DNA of 64,000 nt, from positions 1-64,000 of the forward strand of contig NZ_JACVTO010000001.1 of the NCBI RefSeq assembly GCF_016518545.1, written 5' to 3'. How positions within the stretch are numbered: the stretch's first letter is position 1; each line of letters starts with the position of its first letter. Below are positions 9,052-17,900 of the stretch, in pieces. Under the pieces are notes generated by a model that worked only from the letters and a program-made list of their open reading frames with translations, did not search any database and was not told the DNA's origin. Source of the DNA: Pseudomonas sp. S30. Its GTDB lineage: Bacteria > Pseudomonadota > Gammaproteobacteria > Pseudomonadales > Pseudomonadaceae. The position numbers and the translations under genes are program-made.

Positions 9052-11256
9052 GTGAACACTCTGCTCGGCCACCCCCGCGCCCGGCTCGCCACGCTGGCCG
9101 TGCTGGTGGTGGCGCTGCCACTGGCCATCCGCGCATCGCTTGGCTGGTCCGCCCCGCAAGGCTACCTTTCCGACCTGGTGGTCGGCAGCCTGTTGCTGTT
9201 CGTGCTGCAGCGCAGTCCCTGGTGGCTGGCGCTGCCTGTGCTGCTCGCCTGGGCCGGCTTGCTGGTGGCGTCTGCCGAACTGGTCAATGCGGTTGGCCGC
9301 CTGCCCGACAGCGGCGACCTGGCCTACCTGTTCGATCCGCAATTCATGGAGAACTCCACCTCGGGCGTATTGGCCCATCCCTGGCTGCCATGGCTTCTGG
9401 GCGGGGGTATCGGCCTGTGGTCGTTGAGCCACTGGCGCGCCAGACGCCTACCGTCAACCGGCCTGCCGCGCCACGCTTGGGCGGCGCCAGCCCTGCTGCT
9501 GTGCCTGCACTGGGGCAGTGAGCAGCTGTTGCCCAGCGACAGCGAGCCGTGGCGCCAGTACAGTCTTGGCCATCAGTTGCTCAGCGCCGCCGGCAGCGAC
9601 CTGCAGCTCAAGGCCCGGCAATGGCTGGGCCACGACCTCAGCGTCACGCCACTGCCCAGCTCTGGCCTCACCCAGAGCGACCTGGACGGGCGCAAGTTGC
9701 TGGATGCGCCGGGACGTGCCCGCAACCTGCTGCTGATCACCCTCGAGGGGATCCCGGGGGCCTACCTGCGTGCCAACCGGGAAGCCCTGCACAGCCGTTT
9801 CAACGCGGAGCCGATGCCCAACCTCAGCCGCTGGGCCGAGCGCGGCATGAACACGCCGGACTACGTCCTGCACACCCACCAGACCATTCGCGGCCTGTAC
9901 GCCATGCTCTGCGGCGACTACGACAAGCTCGCCAACGGCACGCCCAAGGGCGTCGAGCTGCTCACCCAGGACCAGCGCAACCAGGCCTGCCTGCCCGCCC
10001 AGTTGCGCCAGGCCGGCTTCAGCACGCACTACCTGCAAGGCGCCGGTCTGCGCTTCATGGCCAAGGACCGGATCATGCCCCACGTGGGCTTCGATGCCGT
10101 GCACGGTGTGGAATGGTTCCGCAATCCGAATCACCTGGAGTTTCCTTGGGGCAAGGACGACCGGGCCTTCTTCGAGGGCGCGGCGGACTACGTGGAGCAC
10201 CTGCGGCAAAGCGACCAACCATGGATGCTCACCCTGCTCACGGTCGGCACCCACCAGCCCTACTCCGCCCCGGACGATTACCTGCAACGCCATGCCACGC
10301 CGAAACAGGCGGCAGTGGCGTATCTGGACGACGCGCTTGGCGCGTTCCTCGACAAGCTGGCGCACCAGGGCGTGCTGGAAGACACGCTGGTGGTCATCAC
10401 CTCGGATGAATCCCACGGCATCGACGGGGTACGTCTGGCGTCGGCCTGGGGGTTCAACCTGACCCTTGCACCCGAACAGCGCCAACTGCCACGACTCAAG
10501 GCGGGCACCTACGGCCATGTCGACCTGGCCACTTCCCTGCTCGACTATTTCACCCTGCCGATACCGGCAGCCCTCGCCGGCCGCTCACTGTTCCGCGACT
10601 ATGAAACCGGGCGGGAGATGATCTCCTTTACCAACGGCCTGCTGCGTTATCACGACGGTCGCGGCACCTTGAGCGAGTGCGATTTCCAGCAGCGTTGCCG
10701 GCGCTACGCCAGCGACGGCTTCATTGCCGACCAGGCACGGGCGCTCGGTCGTGGCGACGCTGCGCTGGGTCGACAGATCGACGCCCTGGCCGAGGTGCTG
10801 GACCAGTCGCTGCAGCGCACGCCGCTGAACCTGCGCTATCAGTTCGGCGGCCCCACGGCGATCGCCCTGCGTCAGGCCATCCGCGATGACTGGGCCGACA
10901 ACCTCATCGGCGCCCAATACCTGGAAATGCCGGAAGGTTCGCATACCCGGGTCAGGGTCAAGGTTCGCGCGCTGGACACGGCTCACGGCGCGCACCTGCA
11001 GCTCAAGGCCAAACAGCAGGAGCAGGACGTGCCGCTGGGCCTGCCGGACGAAATCCTGGTCACGGCCGACCGTCCGCTGGAGCTGGAATTCGGCTTCGAC
11101 AACCCGCAGCAGCGCAAGGCGTTTTCCTTCCACCTGCTCGGTTATGGCGCAGGCGAGGTGGAAGTGAGCGACTTCAGTGTGATTACCGCCCTGCCCGGCG
11201 AGGACGAGGCGCTGGAAGATGGCCCGAACGACAGCGACATCGCCCAGTCGAGCTGA
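9052..11256 (+). CDS. LtaS-like membrane sulfatase/phosphoethanolamine transferase-type enzyme
   Basis: A 734-residue protein with about four N-terminal membrane spans (residues 10-150) and a periplasmic alkaline-phosphatase/sulfatase-fold domain (about 215-520). Metal and nucleophile positions typical of lipoteichoic acid synthase-like enzymes are seen: LLITLEGI (metal Glu), HTHQTIRGL (nucleophile Thr) and ITSDESHG (metal Asp/His). In Gram-negatives this family makes or modifies periplasmic glycerol-phosphate glucans or envelope phospholipids. A C-terminal beta-rich extension (about 600-720) is of unknown role. The start is GTG, preceded by CAAGGA. It converges with a VpsR-like regulator. 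Confidence 0.82.
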   Translation: MNTLLGHPRARLATLAVLVVALPLAIRASLGWSAPQGYLSDLVVGSLLLFVLQRSPWWLALPVLLAWAGLLVASAELVNAVGRLPDSGDLAYLFDPQFMENSTSGVLAHPWLPWLLGGGIGLWSLSHWRARRLPSTGLPRHAWAAPALLLCLHWGSEQLLPSDSEPWRQYSLGHQLLSAAGSDLQLKARQWLGHDLSVTPLPSSGLTQSDLDGRKLLDAPGRARNLLLITLEGIPGAYLRANREALHSRFNAEPMPNLSRWAERGMNTPDYVLHTHQTIRGLYAMLCGDYDKLANGTPKGVELLTQDQRNQACLPAQLRQAGFSTHYLQGAGLRFMAKDRIMPHVGFDAVHGVEWFRNPNHLEFPWGKDDRAFFEGAADYVEHLRQSDQPWMLTLLTVGTHQPYSAPDDYLQRHATPKQAAVAYLDDALGAFLDKLAHQGVLEDTLVVITSDESHGIDGVRLASAWGFNLTLAPEQRQLPRLKAGTYGHVDLATSLLDYFTLPIPAALAGRSLFRDYETGREMISFTNGLLRYHDGRGTLSECDFQQRCRRYASDGFIADQARALGRGDAALGRQIDALAEVLDQSLQRTPLNLRYQFGGPTAIALRQAIRDDWADNLIGAQYLEMPEGSHTRVRVKVRALDTAHGAHLQLKAKQQEQDVPLGLPDEILVTADRPLELEFGFDNPQQRKAFSFHLLGYGAGEVEVSDFSVITALPGEDEALEDGPNDSDIAQSS

Positions 11257-11258
11257 TC

Positions 11259-11276
11259 GGGCGAAGCCGCTCGCCC
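11259..11276. terminator. Weak hairpin between convergent genes
   Basis: GGGCGA (11259-11264) and TCGCCC (11271-11276) pair around a 6-base loop just after the sulfatase stop and before the convergent regulator stop. There is no T-run on either strand, so termination here is only a possibility. Confidence 0.35.
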
Positions 11277-11280
11277 TGGC

Positions 11281-12525
11281 TCAACGGATCCGATGCTTGT
11301 GCAGCAAGCGGTAGAAGGTGGGGCGGGAGATGCCCAGCACCTTGGCGGCGATGCTCATGTTGTCGCTGTGGCGGTTGAGCACATCGCACAGTGCCTGGCG
11401 CTCGGCGCGGTGCTTGTAGTCTTCTAGAGTACCCAAGGGGGCGTGCGCCTCGTCCAGTGCCGGCAAGCCCAGGTCCTGAGCTCCGATATGTCGACCTTCG
11501 GCCAGAACCAGTCCCCGGCGCACGCGAATGGCCAACTCACGTACATTGCCTGGCCAGTCATGACGCCCCATCGCAGCCAGCGCCTCGTCGCTGAAGGCAC
11601 GTGGTCGGCGCCCGGTTTGGCGGCTGTAGAAGCGTGCGAAGTGGTTGGCCAGGATGGCCAGGTCACCGTGGCGTTCACGCAGCGGTGCAATGACCACCGC
11701 CACGGCGTCGAGGCGATGACGCAGCGCCTCGGACATCCGCCCTTGCGCGGGATCTAGCTGGGTCGCGGCCAGCACCCGGATATCCGCGGGCGAACCCGGC
11801 ATGCCGAGCGCTCGCCCTTCAAGCGCTCGCAGCAGTTCGGCCTGAGCCTCCAAGGATAGGTCACACAGCTCGTCGATGAACAGCGTTCCGCCCTGGGCCG
11901 CCGCCAGAAGGCCGGCCACGGCCTGCGGCGGTTGCGCAGCGCAATTCATGACGACGAACGGCTGGTCGTGTCGAGGCGACTGCCGGTGCAGCAGCCTCGC
12001 GACCAACTCCTTGCCCGTACCGCTTTCGCCACGGATCAGCACGGTTGCCTCGGTCGGCGCCAATTCGGCCAACAGTTGGCGTAGTTCACGTACGGGCCGG
12101 CTGTCCCCCAGCAGTTCGTGCTCGGTCGGCGCCGCCGGCAGTACTGGCCGGCCACGCAAGCGCGCCATGCCATAGGCGCGTGCCAGGGTGACCTGAACGC
12201 GGGAAAGATCCAGAGGCAGTGTGTGGAAATCGAAGAACCATTCACTGACGAAATCGCCGACATCCTGCAAGCGCAACTCTTGCACGCTCAGCACCGCGAT
12301 CCACTCGGTATCGCTGCGTGCGATCAGGTCCTCGATCGCTTGCCGTTGCTGCAGATGCGAGGCCTGCAGGCGCAACACGCCGATGTCGCATGCCTGTTGC
12401 ATTGCAGCGTCCAGGGTGCTGCTGCGCACGGTCCAGCCAGCGCTCGCGAGCACGGGCAGCAGGCGCTGACAGTCGTCGCAGGGGTCGACGACGAGCAAAC
12501 GGCGTTGCATGGCGGATCCGGGCAT
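11281..12525 (-). CDS. VpsR-like atypical enhancer-binding protein lacking GAFTGA
   Basis: A 414-residue regulator. The N-terminal about 130 residues resemble the VpsR-type receiver-like domain, with the marker [12 protein letters not shown]. The AAA+ domain follows, with Walker A GESGTGK (166-172) and Walker [10 protein letters not shown] (212-220). A Fis-type helix-turn-helix ends the protein (388-412, [15 protein letters not shown]). The spacing from NCAA (194) to GGTLF (212) is roughly 20 residues shorter than in NtrC, and the GAFTGA loop that contacts sigma-54 is absent. It probably acts without sigma-54, as reported for VpsR, which responds to c-di-GMP and controls matrix genes. The start at 12525 has AAGGA upstream; a 54-codon extension is possible but unlikely. 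Confidence 0.83.
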   Translation of the reverse strand: MPGSAMQRRLLVVDPCDDCQRLLPVLASAGWTVRSSTLDAAMQQACDIGVLRLQASHLQQRQAIEDLIARSDTEWIAVLSVQELRLQDVGDFVSEWFFDFHTLPLDLSRVQVTLARAYGMARLRGRPVLPAAPTEHELLGDSRPVRELRQLLAELAPTEATVLIRGESGTGKELVARLLHRQSPRHDQPFVVMNCAAQPPQAVAGLLAAAQGGTLFIDELCDLSLEAQAELLRALEGRALGMPGSPADIRVLAATQLDPAQGRMSEALRHRLDAVAVVIAPLRERHGDLAILANHFARFYSRQTGRRPRAFSDEALAAMGRHDWPGNVRELAIRVRRGLVLAEGRHIGAQDLGLPALDEAHAPLGTLEDYKHRAERQALCDVLNRHSDNMSIAAKVLGISRPTFYRLLHKHRIR

Positions 12526-12856
12526 GACCTGTCCTTGGCGCCAAATATCCGTTTTCAGAAGAGAAACAGTAACTTGCGGCGGCCGAACTAACAGTAGCAA
12601 TGAACTTGACGCAGGCCATGACCGTTTGTCTGCCAAATCGAGAGATGCTGTACGCCGTGGGGAATTAATTGCATGGGCTGTCGTCACACGCGGCGTACGT
12701 CATGGACGACTGCGAGGTCTTGAATAATTTTTTTCAACGACCTTGTGACTTCACCGGCAACTTGGAGCATCAGTACCCATAACCCCGCGCTGCAATCATT
12801 CATTCAGGCAGCGCGGATCGTCATCTAGCTGTTTGGGACCAAAGAGAGACCGAACC
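12526..12856. promoter_or_regulatory. Divergent regulatory region with an AT-rich near-palindrome
   Basis: A 331-base gap between the VpsR-like gene and the 88-residue gene. It contains GGTC-TTGAA (12716-12724), an 8-base AT core, and TTCAA-C-GACC (12733-12742), a near-perfect inverted repeat about 115 bases upstream of the small gene. Its size and symmetry suit an operator for a dimeric regulator, possibly the adjacent one. No gene is seen in the gap. Confidence 0.4.
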
Positions 12857-13123
12857 ATGAATGCCCCGCTCCGTGTCAACGAAGCACTGCTGATCGCCGA
12901 CCACGCCTTCGAACCTTTCCAGTGCGTTGCCTGGGATGCACCCAACGGTACTGGTGAGCTGAGCCTGGCAGTGATCGACCGGACCAGTACCCGCATTGGC
13001 AGCAAACAGGTTTCCTCACGCATCTATTCCGACCGTAAGCAATGGGTGAGTCTGATCCAGGAAGTTCGCGCCGAATTGTGCGACAAGGGCTATGACTTGC
13101 AACCCTGGTCGATGCCGAAATGA
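12857..13123 (+). CDS. Conserved-looking 88-residue protein of unknown function
   Basis: A small soluble protein, without signal peptide or membrane span, preceded by AGAGAGA and starting MNAPLRVNEALL. It is a mixed alpha/beta sequence with one pair of basic patches (RTSTRIGSKQ, YSDRKQW) and ends KGYDLQPWSMPK. Codon choice matches neighbours. I do not recognise a characterised family. It stands alone, divergent from the VpsR-like regulator, behind a 330-base regulatory gap, so it may be a target of that regulator. Confidence 0.7.
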   Translation: MNAPLRVNEALLIADHAFEPFQCVAWDAPNGTGELSLAVIDRTSTRIGSKQVSSRIYSDRKQWVSLIQEVRAELCDKGYDLQPWSMPK

Positions 13124-13243
13124 TCGTACGCACTCGCTGCGCGCATTAACTCCCGCTGTGCCCCCGCCCCCGCGCGGGCAACTTTCTGCTGCTAACATGG
13201 CAACTTGCAAGTCCTGCGTCCGATTGCCGCAGCCACGCCCAAT

Positions 13244-13909
13244 TCATAGTACTTTGAACTGCTCGATATGCTGGTAGTGCGCATTGAGTTCATTGGCAAG
13301 TTGTGCAGCGCGCCCCAGACGCACCGGCGCAGTCTCGATATCCACCAGTTCGCAAGGGCATGGCAAGGGCCGTACCGGCTGCCAGCGCTGCAAACGTCCA
13401 TCGGTCACTACCAGACACCGCTGTATTTCATGGGGATAGGCCTTGGCGCGCCTTAGCAGCCACTGACGGGCCTGCTCCAGGGCAGCCAGCAAAGGTGTTC
13501 CCCCGCCAGCCCCGAGCAGGCGCAGCCACGGTTGCAGCGCCGCCGAGGCTTTCAACCCGTGCCGCTGCCACTGAGGAGCGCTGCCGCTGGCAGTGAGCAG
13601 CGTGAGGCGGGCGCGTTGGCGATAGGCCTGGTCGAACACGCTCGCCAGTAAACCCTTGGCCTGGGCCAGCGCGCCGTGGCGACGCGTCGAGGCAGACGCA
13701 TCGACGATCACCAGCCACAGTTCAGGCGCCTGTCCACGCTGCTGCTGCCAGCAGAGTTGATCGAGCCGGGTCGGCCGGCCCTTGAGCAGCGTCCTGGCCC
13801 AGGCCGGACGTCCCCGCGCAGCACTCTGCGTGTGGCCACGGCGGGCGCCGATGCGCGTGCCAGCCTTGGGGGTGGCATCCGCAGCCGAAGCAGCGCGGAT
13901 GCTCAGGGC
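13244..13909 (-). CDS. chlD: ChlD-type VWA segment, read by -1 frameshift from the upstream AAA+ frame
   Basis: A 221-codon frame encoding the von Willebrand A domain of a magnesium/cobalt chelatase medium subunit. The metal-site motif is DASAS (LWLVIVDASASTRR), followed by GGGTPLLAALEQA and VVTDGRLQRW. No ATG, GTG or TTG occurs in this frame between the end of the AAA+ gene and the motif strand, so it cannot easily be started independently. It joins in frame to the upstream ORF only if ribosomes slip back one base on A AAA AAG (13915-13909). The fusion would be about 556 residues (14913 to 13244), a plausible size for a ChlD/CobT-like medium subunit. A single missing A in the homopolymer is the alternative explanation. 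Confidence 0.82.
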   Translation of the reverse strand, partial: ALSIRAASAADATPKAGTRIGARRGHTQSAARGRPAWARTLLKGRPTRLDQLCWQQQRGQAPELWLVIVDASASTRRHGALAQAKGLLASVFDQAYRQRARLTLLTASGSAPQWQRHGLKASAALQPWLRLLGAGGGTPLLAALEQARQWLLRRAKAYPHEIQRCLVVTDGRLQRWQPVRPLPCPCELVDIETAPVRLGRAAQLANELNAHYQHIEQFKVL

Positions 13910-13932
13910 TTTTTTGCCCAGTTCGGCACCTC
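13875..13932 (-). promoter_or_regulatory. Programmed -1 frameshift cassette (dnaX-like)
   Basis: Reading the minus strand there is GAGGTG (13932-13927), an 11-base spacer, and the slippery heptamer A AAA AAG (13915-13909) in the correct phase. The zero-frame stop TGA (13905-13903) comes next, then a hairpin GCATCCGC...GCGGATGC (13902-13875) with an inner C(UUCG)G tetraloop. The hairpin begins six bases after the heptamer. Internal Shine-Dalgarno, heptamer, spacer and stem match the architecture of the E. coli dnaX signal. Confidence 0.85.
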
Positions 13933-14913
13933 GCGACGTGCCTGGGCGATCACCGGCTGCGCCGGCAGCGCGCCCCAGTCCCCTGCTCCGCTCTGAGGCT
14001 GTTCCGCTTGCTGCTGAGCCTGGCCTGCGGCAGGCGGCGGCTGCTGACCCTGGGCTGACGCGTCCGGCCGACGTCGATGACGCAAGGCGAATTCGGCCAC
14101 CGCCTGCACGTCCTCCTGCGCAATCATGGTGACGCCGCGCCAGGCAGCGTGGGCACGGGCCGCGCGCAGCCAGACCAGATCCGCACGCACACCGTCCACA
14201 GCGGCTGCGAAGCAGCGCTCGCTGATCCAATCCAGGGCCTGATCGTCCAGAGCGATGGCGGACAATCGCTCGCGTGCCTGCTGGCATCGCTCGCGCAGCT
14301 GCGACTGGGCCGCCGCCCACTGTGCACAGAACCCCTGCGGGTCGCTGTCGAAGGCCAGACGGCGCCGCACGATCTGCTGCCGATCGGCCGGCGTCGGCAT
14401 CCCTTGCAAGGCGACGTTCAAGCCGAAACGGTCCAGCAGTTGCGGGCGCAGCTCGCCCTCTTCCGGGTTCATGGTGCCGATGAGCACGAAGCGCGCGGCA
14501 TGCCGATGGGAAATGCCGTCACGCTCGATGCGGTTGGTGCCGCTGGCAGCCACGTCCAGCAGCAAGTCCACCAGCGGATCGGGTAACAGGTTGACTTCAT
14601 CGACATACAGCACGCCGCCATCGGCCTGGGCCAGCACACCCGGCGAAAAGCGCGCCTGGCCCTGGCCGAGCGCGGCCTCCAGGTCCAGGGTGCCGACCAG
14701 GCGTTCCTCGGTCGCACCCAGCGGCAAGGTCACGAACGGCCCGTCGCCGAGCAGGTCGGCCAGGCCACGCGCCAGGGTGCTCTTGGCCATGCCACGCGGC
14801 CCTTCGATGAGCACACCGCCGATCTTCGGGTCGATGGCGTTCAGGCACAAGGCCAGCTTCAGGTCGTCGGCGCCCACCACGGCGGCCAGGGGGAATTGCA
14901 GGGGTTCGGTCAT
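13903..14913 (-). CDS. ChlI/BchI-type AAA+ subunit of the cobalt chelatase (zero-frame product)
   Basis: A 336-residue AAA+ ATPase of the magnesium-chelatase small-subunit family, which powers metal insertion by the large subunit. Walker A is GPRGMAKST, Walker B is GGVLYVDEVNLL, and sensor 1 lies in GTMNPEEG. A Pro/Gln/Ala-rich linker (about 285-325) ends the frame at NWAKKP-stop. In ordinary ChlD proteins that linker leads into the VWA domain, which here continues in the -1 frame. Normal termination therefore yields a ChlI-like small subunit, and slippage a ChlD-like medium subunit. The start ATG at 14913 lies one base after the cobN stop (TGAGATG), so the genes are translationally coupled. 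Confidence 0.92.
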   Translation of the reverse strand: MTEPLQFPLAAVVGADDLKLALCLNAIDPKIGGVLIEGPRGMAKSTLARGLADLLGDGPFVTLPLGATEERLVGTLDLEAALGQGQARFSPGVLAQADGGVLYVDEVNLLPDPLVDLLLDVAASGTNRIERDGISHRHAARFVLIGTMNPEEGELRPQLLDRFGLNVALQGMPTPADRQQIVRRRLAFDSDPQGFCAQWAAAQSQLRERCQQARERLSAIALDDQALDWISERCFAAAVDGVRADLVWLRAARAHAAWRGVTMIAQEDVQAVAEFALRHRRRPDASAQGQQPPPAAGQAQQQAEQPQSGAGDWGALPAQPVIAQARREVPNWAKKP

Positions 14914-14914
14914 C

Positions 14915-17900
14915 TCAGGCCTGTTCCTCACCGTCGAGCAACTGCTGCTCGAGGGCCTCGCGGTAGTCGTCCGGCGCTTGCCACAGACCGCGCTGCTGGG
15001 CTTCGAGCAGGCGTTCGGTCAGGTCGTGCAAGGCGTGCGGGTTGTGTTCGCGCATGAAGTCGCGGGTGGCGGGATCGAGCACGTAGGCATCGGTCAGCGC
15101 CTGGTAGTGATGGTCATCGATCAGCTGCGTGGTGGCGTCGAAGGCGAACAGGTTGTCGACGGTGGCCGCCAGCTCGAAAGCGCCCTTGTAGCCATGGCGC
15201 TTCACGCCGTCTATCCACTTCGGATTGAGCGCCCGGGCACGGATCACGCGGTTGAGTTCTTCCTTGAGGGTGCGGATGCGCGGCCGGTCGAGCTGGCTAT
15301 GATCGCCGTGATAACCGGCCACGGTGGCGCCGGACAGGGTCTCGGACGCGGCCAGCATGCCACCCTGGAACTGGTAGTAATCGTTGGAATCGAGCAGGTC
15401 GTGCTCGTGGTTGTCCTGGTTCTGCAAGACCGCCTGCATCTGCCCCAGGCGCTGGGCGAACTGCGCGCGGGCCGGGGTGCCGTCATCGGCACCCCCGTAG
15501 GCGTATCCGCCGTGGTTGAGGTACACCTCGGCCAGGTCGGCACGCGTCTGCCAGAGGCGGCCATCGATCGCGTTCTGCACGCCGGCGCCATAGGCACCCG
15601 GTTTGGCACCGAACACCCGCCAACCGGCCTGGCGGGCGGCCTGCTCGGCCTCCATGCCCTGGGCCAGCAGCGCCTCGCGCTCACCGCGCACCCGTGCAGC
15701 CAGCGGATTGAGATCTTCCGGCTCGTCCAGGCCTGCCACGGCTTGCACGGCGGCGTCGAACAAGCGGATCAGGTTGCCGAAGGCATCACGGAAGAAACCC
15801 GAAACGCGCAGGGTGACATCCACCCGGGGGCGGTCCAGCAGGCTCAATGGCAGGATCTCGAAGTCGTCGACCCGCTGGCTGCCGGTGGCCCACACCGGCC
15901 GCACGCCCATCAGCGCCATGGCCTGGGCGATGTCGTCGCCCCCGGTGCGCATGGTCGCGGTGCCCCATACCGATAGCCCCAGCTGGCGCAGGTGGTCGCC
16001 GTGCTCCTGAAGGTGGCGTTCCAGAATCAGATTGGCCGAGGCGAAGCCCAGGCGCCAGGCGGTGGTGGTGGGCAGATTGCGCACGTCCACGGTGTAGAAG
16101 TTGCGCCCGGTAGGCAGGACGTCCAGCCGCCCACGGCTCGGCGCGCCGCTGGGCCCGGCCGGCACGAAGCGGCCGGCCAGGGCGGCCAGCAGACCCTCGA
16201 TCTCGGCCCGCCCGCAGGCATCCAGACTGGGCGCCACCTGCTCGCGCAAAGCGTGCAGTACCGCGCGTACGCCCTGCCACGGCAGGTCGTCGGCCGCTAC
16301 CTGGCGCCCTTCGATCAGTGCCAAGGCCAGCAGCTCGAGACGCTCGCGGGTGTCGCCATGGGTGCGCCAGGCGGCGGCGTCCATCGACGTCAGCAGCGCA
16401 GGACGTGGGCCGTGCCACGGCAGACCCAGGTCACAGTCCAGCGGGTCGAATGCCAGGTCCAGCGCGTGCGCCAGCGCCCGCAGCAGGCTGGCATTGCCGT
16501 CGCGGCCATCGCCGCGCTCGACCCGCAACAATGCCAGCAGGGTGTCGCTGCGCAGCCGACCCTGGGGTGACTGGCCGAACACGTGCAGACCGTCACGGAT
16601 CTGCGACTCCTTCAGGTCGCACAGGTAGGTGTCCAGGCGCGGCAGCCAGACGGCGGCATCGTCCAGTTGCCCCTCCAGTTGCAGGTCACGGTCGATGTGG
16701 TTGGCCTTGACCAGCTCGAGAATGTCGCGCTGCAACTCTCGGGCGCGGCGCGGATCGAGCAGCTGCGCTTCGTAGTACTCGTCGGCCAGCTGTTCCAGGT
16801 GACGCAGCGGTCCGTAGGTTTCGGCGCGGGTCAGCGGCGGCATGAGGTGGTCGATGATCACCGCCTGGGTGCGGCGCTTGGCCTGGGCGCCCTCGCCGGG
16901 GTCATTGACGATGAACGGGTAGATGTTCGGCAGTGGCCCCAGCAATGCATCCGGCCAGCATTCGGCGGACAGGCCCACGCCCTTGCCCGGCAGCCATTCC
17001 AGATTGCCGTGCTTGCCCACATGGATCACCGCGTCGGCGGCGAAGGCATGGCGCAGCCAGAAGTGGAAGGCCAGGTAAGCGTGCGGTGGCACCAGGTCCG
17101 GGTCGTGATAGACGGCGCTTGGGTCCACCTGGTAGCCACGTGCGGGCTGGATGCCGACGAAGGTCATGCCGAAGCGCAGGCCGGCCACCATCATCCGTCC
17201 ACTGCGGAACATCGGGTCCTGTTCGGGGCGGCCCCAGCGTTCGATCACTGCGCGCTGGTTGGCCTCGGGCAGGCCGGCGAAGGCGTGCAGGTAGTCGTCC
17301 AGGGCCAGGCTCTGGGCGCAGGGTCGCTGGTCGAGGTGCGCCAGGTCGTTGGTCACGCCGCCCAGCAACGCCTGGATCAGTGCCGTTCCGGTCGCGGGCA
17401 GGCCCTCCAGCGGATAACCCTCCGCCTGCAACGCCTGCAAAATGTTCAAGGCTGCCGCGGGTGTATCCAGGCCCACGCCATTGCCGATACGCCCATCACG
17501 GGTGGGATAGTTGGCCAGCACCAGCGCCACGCGCTTGTGCGCATTGGGCAGGCGCGCCAGCTCGACCCAGCGCCGCGCCAGCTCGGCGACGAAGTCCATG
17601 CGTTCGGGGTGGGCCTTGTAGCACACCACGTCCGACTGGCTGCGCTCGCTGCGCCAGGCCAGGTCCTTGAAGCTCACCGGACGGGTGATGATGCGTCCAT
17701 CGAGTTCCGGCAGCGCAATGTGCATCGCCAGGTCACGCGCACCCAGGCCTTGCTCGCTGGCCTGCCAGGCCGGCTGATTGTCCTGGGCGCAGATGGCCTG
17801 CAGCACCGGTACGTCGCGGCGCAGCGGCCGCAGGTTGGGTCGCTCGGGACTGGACAGGGCGAAGCCGGTGGTGTTGATCACCACCTCGGCATCGACCTCG

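Noticed and set aside
13244..14320. Independent 358-codon VWA gene starting at 14320
   Set aside because: The first 130 codons are Arg/Gly/Ala shadow of the AAA+ gene; the VWA part is better explained by frameshift continuation.
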